Assembly: GCF_000283155.1 (NCBI RefSeq)
Contig: NW_004454177.1
Coordinates: forward strand, 6,649,060 to 6,713,059
Origin: Ceratotherium simum simum
Taxonomy: Eukaryota > Chordata > Mammalia > Perissodactyla > Rhinocerotidae
Length of the DNA stretch: 64,000 nt
Direction: 5' to 3'
In this document: positions 11,509 to 23,525 of the stretch, in pieces
Layout of the letters: each line of letters begins with the position of its first letter
How positions within the stretch are numbered: the first letter of the stretch is position 1
The notes under the pieces: generated by a model
The model's database searches: none
Seen by the model: only the letters and a program-made list of their open reading frames with translations
What the model was told of the DNA's origin: nothing
Program-made: the position numbers and the translations under genes

Positions 11509-12771
11509 CTTAGGAAATCCTAAAGGAGATTCAGCTTCCAATTCATTAAATAGTCATCTTTAAACTGAATTCAGGATTAGGAACAATCAATTTTTCTCCC
11601 TACCCCCATAGCTTCATCCCCAATGTATTAAAGATGCAAAGAGAGTACCTGTCTCTTGTTTTCAGGGAAGATAGAGTGTTCCCTATGGCAACCACCAGAC
11701 CACTTGAGATTTATTGCTGCAGGTTCCCTAAGCAACCCTGGCACCCATCTTTGCAGGAACTCTTCAGTGGGCAAAGGGTATGCACAATCTAGATCTATCA
11801 TATCCCTAGCTACCACCAGTTTCTGACTTTTCTTGGGAGGTATAAGGGACTCTGAACAACCTATTCACCAGGTGAAGACCTAAGGATTCTCTGTCTCCTT
11901 TGGGTACCTGGAGCAAGGCAGAACACAGAGAAGGCTTTCTTTGGAAAAAGCAGAGGCAGCAGCTGCTCTGGGTATAGGCAAATGGCAACAATTACCTGCC
12001 AGGGAGACTTGCTGCCTAGCTCTTAGTCTGGCACAGGTGTTAAAAAGGACTCTTTTTAAACTCTATAGGCACTTCGGGGTGTTGCAGAATTAATAGTTGG
12101 ATGTTGGCTCTATGACTTGTGGAGTAAGAGGCACCTGTCAACACTTAAACCTGCATGGTGAGCCACAAGAGCACAACTTCAACCACCCCTTCTGTGATAT
12201 CAGTGATTCCAGTCTACTGATTGTTCTGTTATCCGAAACAGCTCTGTAGCACATGAACTGCTGACTTTTTAGGGCTCTCCTGCTAACATAGGGGCCCCAC
12301 CCCTCTGCAAATTCCCCTTCTTCAATGTTCCTGGCAGCTCCATAAGCTACCTACCATCCTTCATTCCCAACATATCCACAATGCTCCATCAAGAGCTGCT
12401 GCTGCTCTGAACTGATCCATTAACACCGCTTCCCACCCTGCTGCCTGGCATGGCAGCTTCTGCTAGGGACTGCCACTGCTCTGTTGGGAACAATGCACAC
12501 TGCTGTATTCAGTTGTTGTGCTACAGTGCTTGCTGGAAATTGACACCTCCACGGGCTGGCACTGCCATGACTCCGCTCTTTCTCCTGGGTGCTCTGGGTC
12601 TTTCCCACTGCTCCCGGAGGAGTCTACTGGGTATCAAAGGAGCACATGGTCTGTAGCAGAGCAGGGAATAATTTCTCTCACTCTTTTGTGTTATACACCC
12701 AGGGAGGGGCCAAAACATGTTGTTTGAATCCCAGTGCGCAATAGAGATAGGGAAACAGCTCTTTCAATGTC
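11509..12771. other. No gene; unique intergenic sequence
   Basis: Moderately GC-rich between 12.3 and 12.7 kb. Overlapping short frames lie on both strands there, but none shows a start, splice or domain signature I would trust. Confidence 0.5.
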
Positions 12772-12786
12772 TAAGACTTTTCTTTT

Positions 12787-13036
12787 CTTTTTTTTTGTGA
12801 GGAGATCAGCCCTGTGCTAACATCTGCCAATCCTCCTCTTTTTTTTTGTTTTTTGCTGAGGAAGACTGGCCCTGGGCTAACATCCGTGCCCATCTTCCTC
12901 CACTTTATATGGGACGCTGCCACAGCATGGTTTGCCAAACAGCGCCTCGGTGCGTGCCTGGGATCCGAACCGGCAAACCCCCAGCCGCCGCAGCGGAGTG
13001 CGCACACCTAACCGCTTGCGCCACCGGGCCAGCCCC
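12787..13036 (-). repeat. ERE2-type SINE
   Basis: Antisense copy ending CCACCGGGCCAGCCCC. Flanks TAAGACTTTTCTTTT and GAGACTTATGTTTT are a decayed duplication. Confidence 0.92.
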
Positions 13037-13439
13037 GAGACTTATGTTTTCTATGAGTCCTGGAGCTTCAGCTAGGGAGTTGGAGCAGGGTTGCTTTTGT
13101 GAAACAATGACCGCACTCCATTCTGATGACCAGGGCACTAACTCTTGGCGAGCCTATTATGCCTGCTTCCATATTTCCCTAGGAGGAGCTCTCTCAAATG
13201 AGGCACCACAGGCTTCTTGCAAATAAACTTCCTTATAGCCACCCTACCAACTAGCCAGACACACCCAGCCACACCTGAGTCATCTGCAATGGACAAGATG
13301 AAATCCTGATCAACCCTGTGCAACCATGTGCTGTTTTTCATGTTTGTAAGCTTATTTGTTCTCATAGATCACAAGATACTCGAGATCAGAGACCATGTTT
13401 TCCACTTCTTTTCTATCTGTAATAATACTAGCATAGTCT

Positions 13440-13910
13440 CAGAACTATCCTAACGTTAAGCAAAACAAACCTATATAACCTTTTATAATTTACGAAGTAC
13501 TCTTTTTTTTTTCAAAGATTTTATTTATTTTATTTTTTCCCCCCAAAGCCCCAGTAGATAGTTGTATGTCATAGCTGCACATCCTTCTAGTTGCTGTATG
13601 TGGGACTCGGCCTCAGGATGGACGGAGAAGTGGTGCCTTGATGCACACCCGGGATCCGAACCCGGGCCACCAGCATCGCAGCGCGCGCACTTTACCACCA
13701 AGCCACAGGGCCGGCCCGAAGTACTCTTGTAAACATTATCTCATTTAGTTTTTACAACAACCCTGTAGTTAGGGTATTATTATCCTCATTTTGCGATACC
13801 CCAAGCCGTCCAAGGTCACCAGGATACTCAGTGGTGGAGCTGAGCCTTGAATCACCATTAACAGGCTCCAGTGCAGGTCTCTTTCCACTGCTCCACTGCT
13901 GGCACATCAG
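13440..13910 (-). repeat. MIR SINE, antisense, split by an ERE1
   Basis: The main part, at 13735-13910, reads TTATCTCATTTAGTTTTTAC, CAACCCTGTAGTTAGGGTAT and CCAAGGTCACCAGG. The weakly matching left part is cut off by the SINE at 13505-13716. Confidence 0.65.
13505..13716 (-). repeat. ERE1-type SINE (variant subfamily)
   Basis: Perfect 12-bp duplication CGAAGTACTCTT at 13493-13504 and 13717-13728. It shares unusual bases with the copy at 24292: CTCAGGATGGACGGAGAAGT, GGTGCCTTGATG and CCACCAGCATCGCAG. Confidence 0.95.
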
Positions 13911-14102
13911 GGCCCCTTACAGCTCTTATACTCTCCATTGAGGCCACTTTTTCTCTATTTGACCCCTCCTCATCCTCCACATCTCGGCAGGAAGCATGAA
14001 AGAGGACTGAAGACAAACCATTTTTACTTCATCCTTTTTCTTTCCTTTTTCAACTTACCCTCTTGTATTTGGGGTCTTTTCTTGCTTGGACCTCCGAGAC
14101 CT

Positions 14103-14484
14103 TGCTAAGGACTGAATGTTTGTGTCCCCCCACAAATTCATATATTGAAGCCCCAACCCCTGATGTGATGGTATTTGGAGATGGGGCCTTTGGGAGGTAA
14201 TTAGGTTTAGAAGAGGTCATGTGAATGGGTTCCCCATGATGGGATTAGTGTCCTTAGAAGAAGAGAAAGAGAGACCAGAGCGTTCTCATTCTTTCTTCGA
14301 GACGAGGACACAGCCAGATGGCAGCTGTCTGCAAGCCAGGAAGAAACACCTCTTCCTGGAACCGAATCAGCTGGCACCTTGATCTTGGATCTTCTGAGCT
14401 TCCAGAACTGTAAGAGATAGATTCCTGTTGTTTAAGCCACCCAGTTTATGTATTTTATTATGGCAGCCTGAGCTGACTAATATA
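14103..14484 (+). repeat. MaLR LTR (MLT1/MST-like)
   Basis: It begins TGCTAAGGACTGAATGTTTG and has GATGGTATTTGGAGATGGGG, GAGGACACAGCCAGATGGCA, CCAGAACTGTAAGAGATAG and a TGACTAATATA end. Same orientation as the LTR at 10100. Confidence 0.88.
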
Positions 14485-14639
14485 GACCTCATTGCCCATT
14501 CTTTCTTTGCCTTTGACTTCCAGGTCTTTGGTCTGCTATAATTATGGAAAGGAGAGGATTTCTTGTTGCTGCTTTGGTCTTTTGGTTTCTAGGCTTTTCT
14601 TCTCTTGCTTCTGGGAAGAAACAGTATGAAGGCAAGAGT

Positions 14640-14800
14640 GCTGGCTTCAAAAGGAGAGAGTCAGAAGATAAGCCTCAGATTCCAACCCTGCCACTACCTG
14701 TGCGAGCTCAGACACGTCCTTTAGTATCTCCAGCTCTCAGACAGGTCGCTTCATCTCTTTGAGGCTCACGTTTTCTCATCTGCAATGTAAGGGGGTTGAA
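14640..14800 (+). repeat. MIR-like relic, sense
   Basis: AGATTCCAACCCTGCCACTA, CTTCATCTCTTTGAGGCTCA and TTTTCTCATCTGCAATGTAA follow the MIR order but are diverged. Confidence 0.6.
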
Positions 14801-15374
14801 AGACAGGATCCAGGACCCTTTCAGGTATAAATTGTTCTGATTTTATCGATTTGAGTTGACATCCTAGGTTCCTTCTCTGTTACCTAGCATTCCTCTTTAT
14901 CAGCCACCAGTTCAGACATTCAGTCTGTCCCTCTTCCTAAGTCCTGATCACATAGCTCATATTATCTGATGCAGTGCTAGGCACCCTAAAATACACACAG
15001 GCTAGTTCCCTAGGAAAGAGATTTTTTGCTACAGAATTAACTACAGCATAGTATTGTCTTTGTAAGTTTTTTAATTTTTAAAATGAGCTTCTCAAAGACA
15101 AGGAGTTTATTTCAGTGAATCTAGTTCATGTACACAATGTAGGAGCTGTTTATGGCTTGTTGGTTTACATAACTTGAAGTCAAGTGGTCTGGTTTACTTT
15201 GTTTCAGGTCTTTCCTTCATCCCACTACTTTACATACATACATGGTTGATCCAAAAACCACAGACCCGTCATGAGTTGAGGCACATGTGTCAGAGTTCCA
15301 TGCTCCTTTCTCAAGCCTTGAAAATTACACAGCTGGCACTGTGAGAACAGTTACCTAACATAGACCTGGTATTG
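14801..15374. other. No gene; unique intergenic sequence
   Basis: No recognised repeat or coding signal, apart from a GT-rich tract just beyond at 15382-15408. Confidence 0.45.
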
Positions 15375-16149
15375 AGATAATTTGTGTGTGTGTATGTGTG
15401 TGTGTGTGAAAGGATTCCCCTCATTTAGTGAACTAACACATCCATCACCTTCCATAGTTATCTTTTTTTTGTGTGTGAGAACATTTAAGTTCTACTCTCT
15501 TAGCAAATTTCAATTATACAATACAGTATTATCAACTATAGTCACCATGTTTTACATTAGATTCTCAGACCTTAATCATCTTCTAGCTGAAAGCTTGTAC
15601 CCTTTTATCACCCTGTCTCTATTTCCCCCACCCCCCAGCCCCTGGCAACCACTTTTCTACTCTCTGTTTTTATGAGTTTGACTTTTTTTTTTTAAGATTC
15701 CACATATGAGTGATACCATGCAGTATTTGTCTTGGTCTGTCTGGCTTATGCCCTCAAGCCCCATCCATGTTGCAAATTGCAAGATTTCCTTCTTTCTCAT
15801 GGCTGAACAATATTCCATTGTGTGTGTATATATATACACACACACATATACTGTATCTTCTTTATCCATTCATCCATTGATAGCGACTTAGGTTGTTTCC
15901 ATGTCTTGGTTATTGTGAATAATGCTGCAGTGAACACGGAGGTGCAGATCTCTTCGAGATCCTGTTTTCCTTTCCTTTGGATACATACCCATAAGTGGGA
16001 TTGCTGGGTCATGTTGTAGTTCTATTTAAAAATTTTTTTTGAGGAATCTCCATACTGTTTTCCATAGTGGCTACACCAGTTTACATTCCCACCAACAGTG
16101 CACAGGGGTTTCCTTTTCTCTACATCCTCGCCAACACTTATCTCGTCTT

Positions 16150-16404
16150 TTTTTTTTTTTTTTTTGGTGAGGAAGATTGGCCCTGAGCTAACATCTGTTG
16201 CCAATCTTGCCTCTTTTTGCTTGAGGAAAATTGTCCTTGAGCTAACATCTGTGCCAATCTTCCTCTACTTTTTTGTACGTGGGGTGCCACCACAGCATGA
16301 CTTGATAAGCGGTGTGTAGGTCTGTGCCCAGGATCCAAATCCACAAACCCTGGGCCGCCAAAGCAGAGCAGGCAAACTTGACCAGTATGCCACTAGGCCA
16401 GTCC
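16150..16404 (-). repeat. ERE2-type SINE inside antisense L1
   Basis: T-rich left end, two tail units, degraded head GCCACTAGGCCAGTCC. Flanks TCTCGTCTTTTTT and TCTCTTGTCTTTTT are the duplicated L1 target. Confidence 0.92.
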
Positions 16405-16573
16405 TCTCTTGTCTTTTTGATGATAGCCATTCTAATAGGTGTGAGGTGATATCTCATTGTGGATTTGATTTGCATTTCCCTGATGATTAGTAATGCCAAG
16501 CACCTCTTCACGTACCTGTTGGTCATTTGTATGTCTTTGGAAAATTTTCTATTCAGATCCTCTGCCTATTTTT

Positions 16574-16820
16574 TTTTTTTGTGAGGAAGACCGGCCCTGA
16601 GCTAACATCTATTGCCAATTCTCCTCCTTTTTTTCCCCTTTTCTCTCCAAAGCCCCGGTAGATAGTTGTATGTCATAGTTGCACATCCTTGTAGTTGCTG
16701 TATGTGGGACACGGCCTCAGCATGGCTGGACAAGCGGTGTGTCGGTGCGTGCCTGGGATCCCAACCCAGGCCACCAGTAGTGGAGCCCATGCACCTAACC
16801 ACTAAGCCACGGGGCAGGCC
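16574..16820 (-). repeat. Composite ERE SINE inside antisense L1
   Basis: One tail unit of the GAGCTAACATCTATTGCCAA type is followed by the ERE1-type body AAGCCCCGGTAGATAGTTGT. The 15-bp duplication CCTCTGCCTATTTTT is exact at 16559-16573 and 16821-16835. Confidence 0.93.
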
Positions 16821-17262
16821 CCTCTGCCTATTTTTAATCAGATTGTTTGTTTGTTTGTTTGTTTTTGCTATTGAGTTGTATGAGTTCTTTATATTTTTTG
16901 AATTAACCCCTTATCAGATATATGATTTGCAAATATTTTCTCCCATTCGTAGGTTGTCTTTTTATTTTGTCAATGGTTTCCTTGCTGTGCAGAAGCTTTT
17001 TAGTTTGATGTAGTCCCACTTGTTTATTTTTGTTTTTGTTGCCTTTGCTTTTCAAATCCAAAAATCACTGTCAAGACTGATGTCAAGGAGCTTACTGCCT
17101 ATATTTTCTTCTGGGAGTTTTATGGTTTCAGGTCTTACATTCAAGTCTTTAATCCATTTTGAGTTGATTTTGTATATGGTGTAAGATAGGGATCCAGTTT
17201 CATTTTTTTGCATGTAGTTTTTGCATCCAGTTTTTCCAGCACCATTTATTTAAGAGACTATC

Positions 17263-18212
17263 CTGGGCTATATATGCACACACAAACACACACATATTAC
17301 GCCACTACCTATGATGCATTGTGCATAGCCACGCTGTACTTCTTCTATGGAAACTCTGCTAACCTCTTTCCGTTATTTTTCTAGCTTGGCTCCACCAGGG
17401 GTGGGGAGGTAAGCAAAACAATATCATTCTAGTTCTTTCCCCAACACATACTTCAAACCCTATTCTGGAGGAGATGTAATTCATCATCTCCCCTTAGGTC
17501 TGTCTAAGATACTCAGAAGAGCTGAGCTCATAGCTGTGTCTCTGCAGCCGTGAAACAGCAGATTTAGCCATATACATATTCAACCTTTTTCCCCCAAGTC
17601 AACAGGGTACTGAGTAAACACATAGTAGCTGAAAATAATTCAGCCCATGAGACTACCTCCAAAATGAGACTGCAATTGACAACCCTTGAGGTCTATCAAC
17701 AAGGGATAGACAAAAAATAAGCAGACGTTGCCACTGCCACCAAACCAGCTGAGCTTTTTATAACCATGAGGGATTCTTCAGGGATTCCAGGGTTGCTGGT
17801 TTTCCCTGGAATCAGTGGGATCAGCAGTATGGCCTATTGAAATCATTGCATATGAAGTGGGGTTTGTATCTTTGAGTACTTGTTCAGCAAAACTGATGAA
17901 TGGAAATGGGGAAAAACTTCATTTCTTCCTCCTGTGAAAGGCTCTCTCCCTGAGATGCTTCTCATACACTCCTCATTCCCTGCAATACGTGTTCTTCATA
18001 GAAATAAACCTGGTTCTGCTTCTGGATTCTACAGGTCAAAAAGTAGTTCAGACTTCAACCCTCCATACTGGCTTCCCTGAAATCATCTCTCCTACAAAGA
18101 CCCTTGGTGCTTGGATGAAACACTTGATAATATATTTTTGCCCCCTTTTTATTAAACTCCTTTTAGCTGGGTCTCCATTGGCAGAGAATTTCTTCTGATT
18201 GGTTTTTCTTTA
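17263..18212. other. No gene; unique intergenic sequence
   Basis: A short CA-rich tract lies near 17275. Two overlapping short frames at 17.9-18.2 kb have no recognisable domain. Confidence 0.5.
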
Positions 18213-20487
18213 ATTAAAAAAATTTTAACACCTTTATTGAAATTTAATTCACAAACCATAGAATTAACCCATTTAAAGTGTACAATAGGGCCGGCCCCGT
18301 GGCTTAGCGGTTAAGTGCGCACGCTCCGATGCTGGTGGCCCGGGTTCGGATCCTGGGCGTGAACCGACGCACCGCTTGTCCGGCCATGCTGAGGCCGGGT
18401 CCCACATACAGCAACTAGAAGGCTGTGCAACTATGACATACAACTATCTACTGGGGTTTGGGGAAAAAAAAAAAAGTGTACAGTATAACGGTTTTAGTAT
18501 ATTCCCAGACTTGTGCAACCATCACTACAATCTTTCAAGTATTTTCATCACCCTAAAGGGAAATGTTGTATCCATTGGTAATCACACTCCATTCTTCCCC
18601 ACCCCCAACCCTGTCAGTCCTAGGCAACCACTAGTCTACTTTCTGTTTCTATGGGTTTGCCTATTATGGACATTTCATATACATGGACTCATACAACACG
18701 TGACTTTTGTGTCTGCCTTCTTTCACTTAGCAAAGTGTTTTCAAGGTTCATCCATGTTGCAGCATGTATCAGTACTTCATTACTTTCTATGGCTGCATAA
18801 TAATCCATTGTAGGGATATATCACATTTTATTCATCATCAGTTCATATACATTCGGGTTGTTTTTGCTTTTTGGCTATTATGAATAATGCTGCTATGAAC
18901 ATTCATGTACAAATTTTTCTATGAATACGTTTTCATTTACCTTGGATATACCTAGGAGTGGAATTGCTGGGTCATATGCTAACTCCATGTTTGACTTTTT
19001 TGAGGAACTGCCAAACCATCTTTCCAAAGTGACTGTACCATTTTACATTCCCACCAGCAATGTATGAAGGTTTCAATTTCTCCACACCTTCACCAACTCT
19101 TGTTATTGTCTGTCTTTTTAATTTTATCCATCCTAGTGGGTGTGAAGTGGTATCTCACTGTGGTTTTGATTTGCATTTCCCTAATAACTAATGGTGTTGA
19201 GTATATTTTCATGTGCTAATTGATCATTTGTATATCTTCTTCAGAGAAATGTCTGTTCAAATCTTTTGCCTACTTTTAAATTGGATTATTTCTCTCTTTA
19301 TTATTAAGTGGTAGGAGTTCTTTATATATTCTGGATTCATGTTTTTATCAGTTATATGATTTGCAAATATTTTCTCTTATTTGGTAAGTTGTCTTTTCAC
19401 TTTCTTGCTGATATTGTCTGCAGCACAAAATGATTTATTATTAATTATTTTTATTTTGATGCAGTCCAAATTAGCTATTATTTATTTTGTCTGTTGCGTT
19501 TTTGGTGTCATAGCTAAGAAACCATCGCCCAACACAAAGTCATGAAGATTTACTCCTACATTTTCTTCTAAGAGTTTTATAGTTTTAGCTCTTACGTTTA
19601 GATCTAGAATTCATTTTGAGTTAATTTTTGTGTATGGTGTGAGGTAGGAGCCCAACTTTATTCTTTTGCATGTGGACACCCAGTTGTCCCAGCACCATTT
19701 ATTGAAAAGACTATTCTTTCCCCATTGAATTGTCTTGGTATCCTTGTCAAAAATCAATTGACCATAAATGTAAGGGTTTATTTTGGACTCTCACTTCTAT
19801 TCCATTGATCTTTATGATTTCATGCCAGTACCACACTATCTTGAAATAGGGAAAGTGTGAGTCCAACTTTGTCCTTTATAAAGGTTGTTTTAGTTATCCT
19901 AGGATCCTTACATTTTCATGTGAATTTTAGGATCAACTTATCAACTTCTGCAAAAGAAGTCAACTAGGATTTTGATAGGGATTGCATTGAATCTGTAGAT
20001 CAATTTGAAGAGTATTGTCATCTTAACAATGTTACATCTTTCAATCCAGGGACATGAGATATATTTACATTTATTTAGGTCTTCTTTCAACACTGTTTTG
20101 TTGTTTTTGGTGGACGGGTCTTGCATTTCTTTTATTAAATATTTGTCTCAGTATTTTATTCCTTTGTATGTTATTGTAAATGGAATTATTTTCTTAATTT
20201 CATTTTCAGAATTTTCATTACTAGTGTATGGAAATATAACTGATTTTGGTATATTGGTGTTGTAGCTTGCAACCTGGCTGAACTCACTTATTAGTTCAAA
20301 TGGTTTTTTAGTGGATTCCTTAGGACTTTCTACATACAAGGTCATGTCATCTGCAAATAGAGATAGTTTTACTTCTTTCTTTCCAAATTGTATGACTTTT
20401 ATTTCTTTTTCTTGCCTAACTGCCCTTTCTAGAACCTCCAGTACAATGTCAAACAGAAGTGGCAAGATTGGGCAGAAGAGTCTTTGA
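18213..20487 (-). repeat. L1, antisense, 3' UTR to ORF2 reverse transcriptase
   Basis: A long antisense L1. Near its right end the minus-strand frame 20465-20148 encodes part of the ORF2 reverse transcriptase, with [15 protein letters not shown] (the [FY]ADD active-site motif). It continues leftwards through the ORF2 C-terminus to a 3' end near TTTATTGAAATTTAATTCAC. It is 5'-truncated, broken by stops and split by an ERE1 at 18288, so it is not active. Confidence 0.93.
18288..18472 (+). repeat. ERE1-type SINE inside antisense L1
   Basis: GGGCCGGCCCCGTGGCTTAG head and short A tail. It is flanked by AAAGTGTACAATA (18275-18287) and AAAGTGTACAGTA (18473-18485). Confidence 0.94.
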
Positions 20488-21029
20488 AAGGCTTTATTTC
20501 TCCTGGAGACCTGGTTAGAAAGAGTCTAATAAATAATGGTAGCGAAGAAATAGAGCCAATGGCTTCCCACTTGTCGTGGGGACAGAAAGAGATTTAACTA
20601 CCCCTTTGGAGAAACTATTTTTAGCTCTTATGCAGCCTTGGGGTCATGTTTTAACAGTAGTTAAAAGAGTAGGCTCTTCTACCTTTCCTTTCCCTTGCAT
20701 TGAAGTCAGAACTGGATCTTTGCCAACTATCGCTTCTCCTGCACTTCTCCCAGCCTTCTGTTTCCCTGAAGGGGCAGAGTACTGGGCTATGCTATGTGCT
20801 CAATTATCTGAAGGGTGCTTGATTGCACAGCATACCCTTCACTTTTCTATTGGCTTCTCCAGAGGTGCCTTGGGATCCCCACATTTCTGCAAAATAAGGT
20901 GCTCAGACCAAAGTTGGATTTTGGATGGCAGCCCTAGAGCACCAGTCATGTCTGCTTGAACTCTCAGAAGAAAGAATATATGCTTTAGGATAAAACTTCC
21001 CTATTTTTCTCTTGCTTTATTTTTGACAA
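20488..21029. other. No gene; unique intergenic sequence
   Basis: A 127-codon frame at 20576-20959 on the plus strand has no recognised domain and no clear coding bias. I treat it as chance. Confidence 0.45.
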
Positions 21030-21600
21030 TATGTGTATATACTGAGTGCTACCAGGTGCCAGCACTGTGTTAGGTTCTGGGCATATAGAAATGAAGTGAT
21101 GAAGAAATGCTCTGGGCATATGGATTTCCTTGGCCTCAAAGAACTCATAATTTAGTGGGGAGACACTCATTTATTTAAGAAATATTTATTGAGGGGCTGG
21201 CCGAGTGGCACAAACGGTTAAGTGTGCATGCTCCGCTGCGGCGGCCCGGGGTTCACCGGTTTGGATCCCAAGCGCGCACCGACACACCACTTGTCAAGCC
21301 ATGCTGTGGCGGCGTCCCATATAAAGTGGAGGAAGAGGGGCATGGATATTAGCCCAGGGCCAGTCTTCCTCAGCAAAAAGAGGAGGATTGGCAGATGTTA
21401 GCTCAGGGCCGATCTTCCTCACAAAAAAAAAAAAGAAAGAAATATTTGTTGAGTATTTATTATCTCCCAGGCTTAGTGTTAAGTGCTGGATATACAGTAG
21501 TAAACTAAAGAGATGTGGTTCCTGCCTATTGGGGATTGCAATCTAATTAGACAGATAGCTATGCATGTAATGCAAGTTAGACTGTTAAAAATGCTACAAT
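21030..21600 (-). repeat. L2-like, antisense, split by an ERE2
   Basis: The left part has TACTGAGTGCTACCAGGTGC and CTCAAAGAACTCATAATTTA. The right part, after the SINE, has TTATTATCTCCCAGGCTTAG and GCTGGATATACAGTAGTAAA. Both follow antisense L2 3'-end text, so two adjacent copies rather than one are possible. Confidence 0.65.
21194..21436 (+). repeat. ERE2-type SINE
   Basis: GGGCTGGCCGAGTGGCACAA head and two tail units. It is flanked by AAGAAATATTTATTGAG (21177-21193) and AAGAAATATTTGTTGAG (21437-21453). Confidence 0.94.
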
Positions 21601-21606
21601 AGACTC

Positions 21607-21680
21607 ATAATAATAATAATAATTATTATTTAATCATAAATAAATAAATTATTATTAATAAATTATTAATAATTTATAGA
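21607..21680. repeat. AT-rich simple repeat (TAA/ATT)n
   Basis: Only A and T apart from one C. It is built from ATAATAATAATAAT, ATTATTATT and AATAAATAAA blocks and can fold on itself. Confidence 0.85.
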
Positions 21681-21905
21681 GTACTAATTATGTGCCAGGC
21701 ACTATTGTAAGTACTTTATATGTAGTAATTTATTCAATCCTCCCAACACTCCTGTGAAATTGGTGTTAATATTATACCTATTTTACTGTTGAACAACTGA
21801 GGCCCAGAGAGGTTAATTAATTTTCTTAAGATCACACGGCTAATAAGTTATGGAACCAGGATTTGAACTCAGTTAATCTGGCTCCAAAGCCTGTGCTCTG
21901 AATAG
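21675..21905 (-). repeat. MIR SINE, antisense
   Basis: ATTATGTGCCAGGCACTATT, CTCCCAACACTCCTGTGAAA, CAACTGAGGCCCAGAGAGGT and AACCAGGATTTGAACTCAGT are in antisense MIR order. Confidence 0.9.
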
Positions 21906-22894
21906 ACAAAATGGGAGACTCAGAGAAAAACTGTGACTAATTTTTATAGGAATCTAAAAATCTTGAGCTGAGCTGTACCTTAAAGGAGTAGAACTTCCAG
22001 TAACAGATGGGTGAGCTTCAAGGGTCTTCCAAACACAAGGAAAAGCAAGAGCAGAGGTTAAGGAGAAGGTGCAGGATGTCCTTTGATAGCAAAGGAGCCT
22101 GCAGCAGCCCTGGGTGGGGAAGGGTGGGGTGGGAGAACACAGGAAACTTGAAAAGCTGAAAAAGTAGGTTGGGCCCAGGTTGCAAAGGAGTTTGAGTACT
22201 CTGCTCTGAGAGTTTGGACTTTACCAAACAATGAATCCATAAATACTTGGTGCTTGGAAGTCACTGGAAAAAATCTCTAAAGAAATCAAAGCTGTTGTTA
22301 AAGTTGCTATGAAATGTAAGGGCAGAGTATTCAATACCTACTTTAGTGTCTACATCCAGCTTTTGCCGAAATGCGGCTCAATTCAGAGTTTAGAGTTGAA
22401 GTTGGGCCTGTCAGAGCTCCAATCCTATTATCCTACCTCATCATATCCTCCCCTTATTTTTAATTTAAAATTTAACTCAATGTTATAAGATTAATTAAGA
22501 ATAAAAAGAAATTAGGGCATTTTAATTTTATTTTGAAAAATAGAGTTAAAAATCACACGTGGGTGTTTAGTTTCTTAAAAGCATATTATTGTATAAAATA
22601 AAGACATTAGTATATGTCAATATAATATATGTAATTTTTTACATATATGATTTTAAGTGAATTTTAGCAGGAAAAAATGTCACCAGATTGACTGATTCTT
22701 TCTCATAGAGCTCCTTTCTCATTGAGCTCTCACAGAGCACTTGCATTCTGCACAGTTTGGGATGCACACAATTTCTTAAGCAGATTGTTGCATAGCAATG
22801 ATATAAATATTTTAGTATTTTTTTAAAACATATATACTTTAAATAAATTTTAGAAGAAAAAAGTCACCAGTATCTTTTTTTTTTTAACCGACTA
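21906..22894. other. No gene; unique intergenic sequence
   Basis: AT-rich after 22.4 kb. A pair of similar segments, TATTGTATAAAATAAAGACA...AGGAAAAAATGTCACCAG and TTTAAATAAATTTTAGAAGA...AAAAAGTCACCAG, suggests a local old duplication at 22.6-22.9 kb. Confidence 0.4.
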
Positions 22895-23075
22895 CAGACA
22901 CTGGTATACTGTGAAGTTTGGAAAGACAACTGGCTTTGGAGATTGAAAGCCCTGGATTTGCTCCTCAGATTCATCACTTTCTGGTTGTGTGAGCCAATCT
23001 TCAGATAGGCCAAGTAACTTGAGCCTCTATAAAGCGGGGATCATAGCTACTCTATGAGGTTGTGAGAGGGAAAAC
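22895..23075 (+). repeat. MIR SINE, sense
   Basis: GACAACTGGCTTTGGAGATT, TCATCACTTTCTGGTTGTGT and CCAAGTAACTTGAGCCTCTA follow MIR. Confidence 0.75.
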
Positions 23076-23329
23076 GTTTTCATTGGACATGTCGAGTTGC
23101 CTCATAAACACAAATATGCCCGACTTCCAAAGACTGAACTATGCATGTTTATTAAACCAAACCAAAACATTTAAAACTATAATTTTCTCTTTTTAACTCT
23201 GAAGTTAATCCATTTTCACAACCATAATTCTACTCTCCATCGTCCCTAACCTTTTGAAAGTGATTTGGAAAGCAGCATGTCGTTGTTGACATGCCTTTAG
23301 CGTTTAGAGGGAGGAAATTAATACATGAG

Positions 23330-23525
23330 GCATACTGTGCACTAGACTCTAATCTGGGTCCTTCTACATTAATACAGTTGATTCTCCTGACAATCCCATG
23401 AGGTAGGAGTGATTTTCCAGAAAGGAAAACCGAGGCTCAAAGATGAAATTGTAGGTGGAAAACCCCCCTAAAAAGCCTAGTCTAACTGTAAAACTCTTGT
23501 TCTTTTTACTCATCATGCCAGGCTG
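23330..23525 (-). repeat. MIR SINE, antisense
   Basis: CATACTGTGCACTAGACTCT, TGACAATCCCATGAGGTAGG and AAACCGAGGCTCAAAGATGA follow antisense MIR. Confidence 0.7.

Larger units (their letters stand above)
15375..17262 (-). repeat. L1, antisense, 3' end and ORF2 part, with two EREs inside
   Basis: The text is reverse-complement L1: CCAGCCCCTGGCAACCACTT, CATGGCTGAACAATATTCCA, TTGCTGGGTCATGTTGTAGT, CCATAGTGGCTACACCAGTT, GATTTGCAAATATTTTCTCC, ending near TCCAGCACCATTTATTTAAG. All frames are decayed. EREs interrupt it at 16150 and 16574. A GTGTGTGTATATATATACAC tract occurs near 15820. Confidence 0.92.

Noticed and set aside
20148..20465. Minus-strand frame with an FADD motif taken as a gene
   Set aside because: It is the reverse-transcriptase part of a decayed antisense L1, not a host gene.
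20576..20959. 127-codon plus-strand frame
   Set aside because: No domain, no splice or promoter context, and random-looking residue use.
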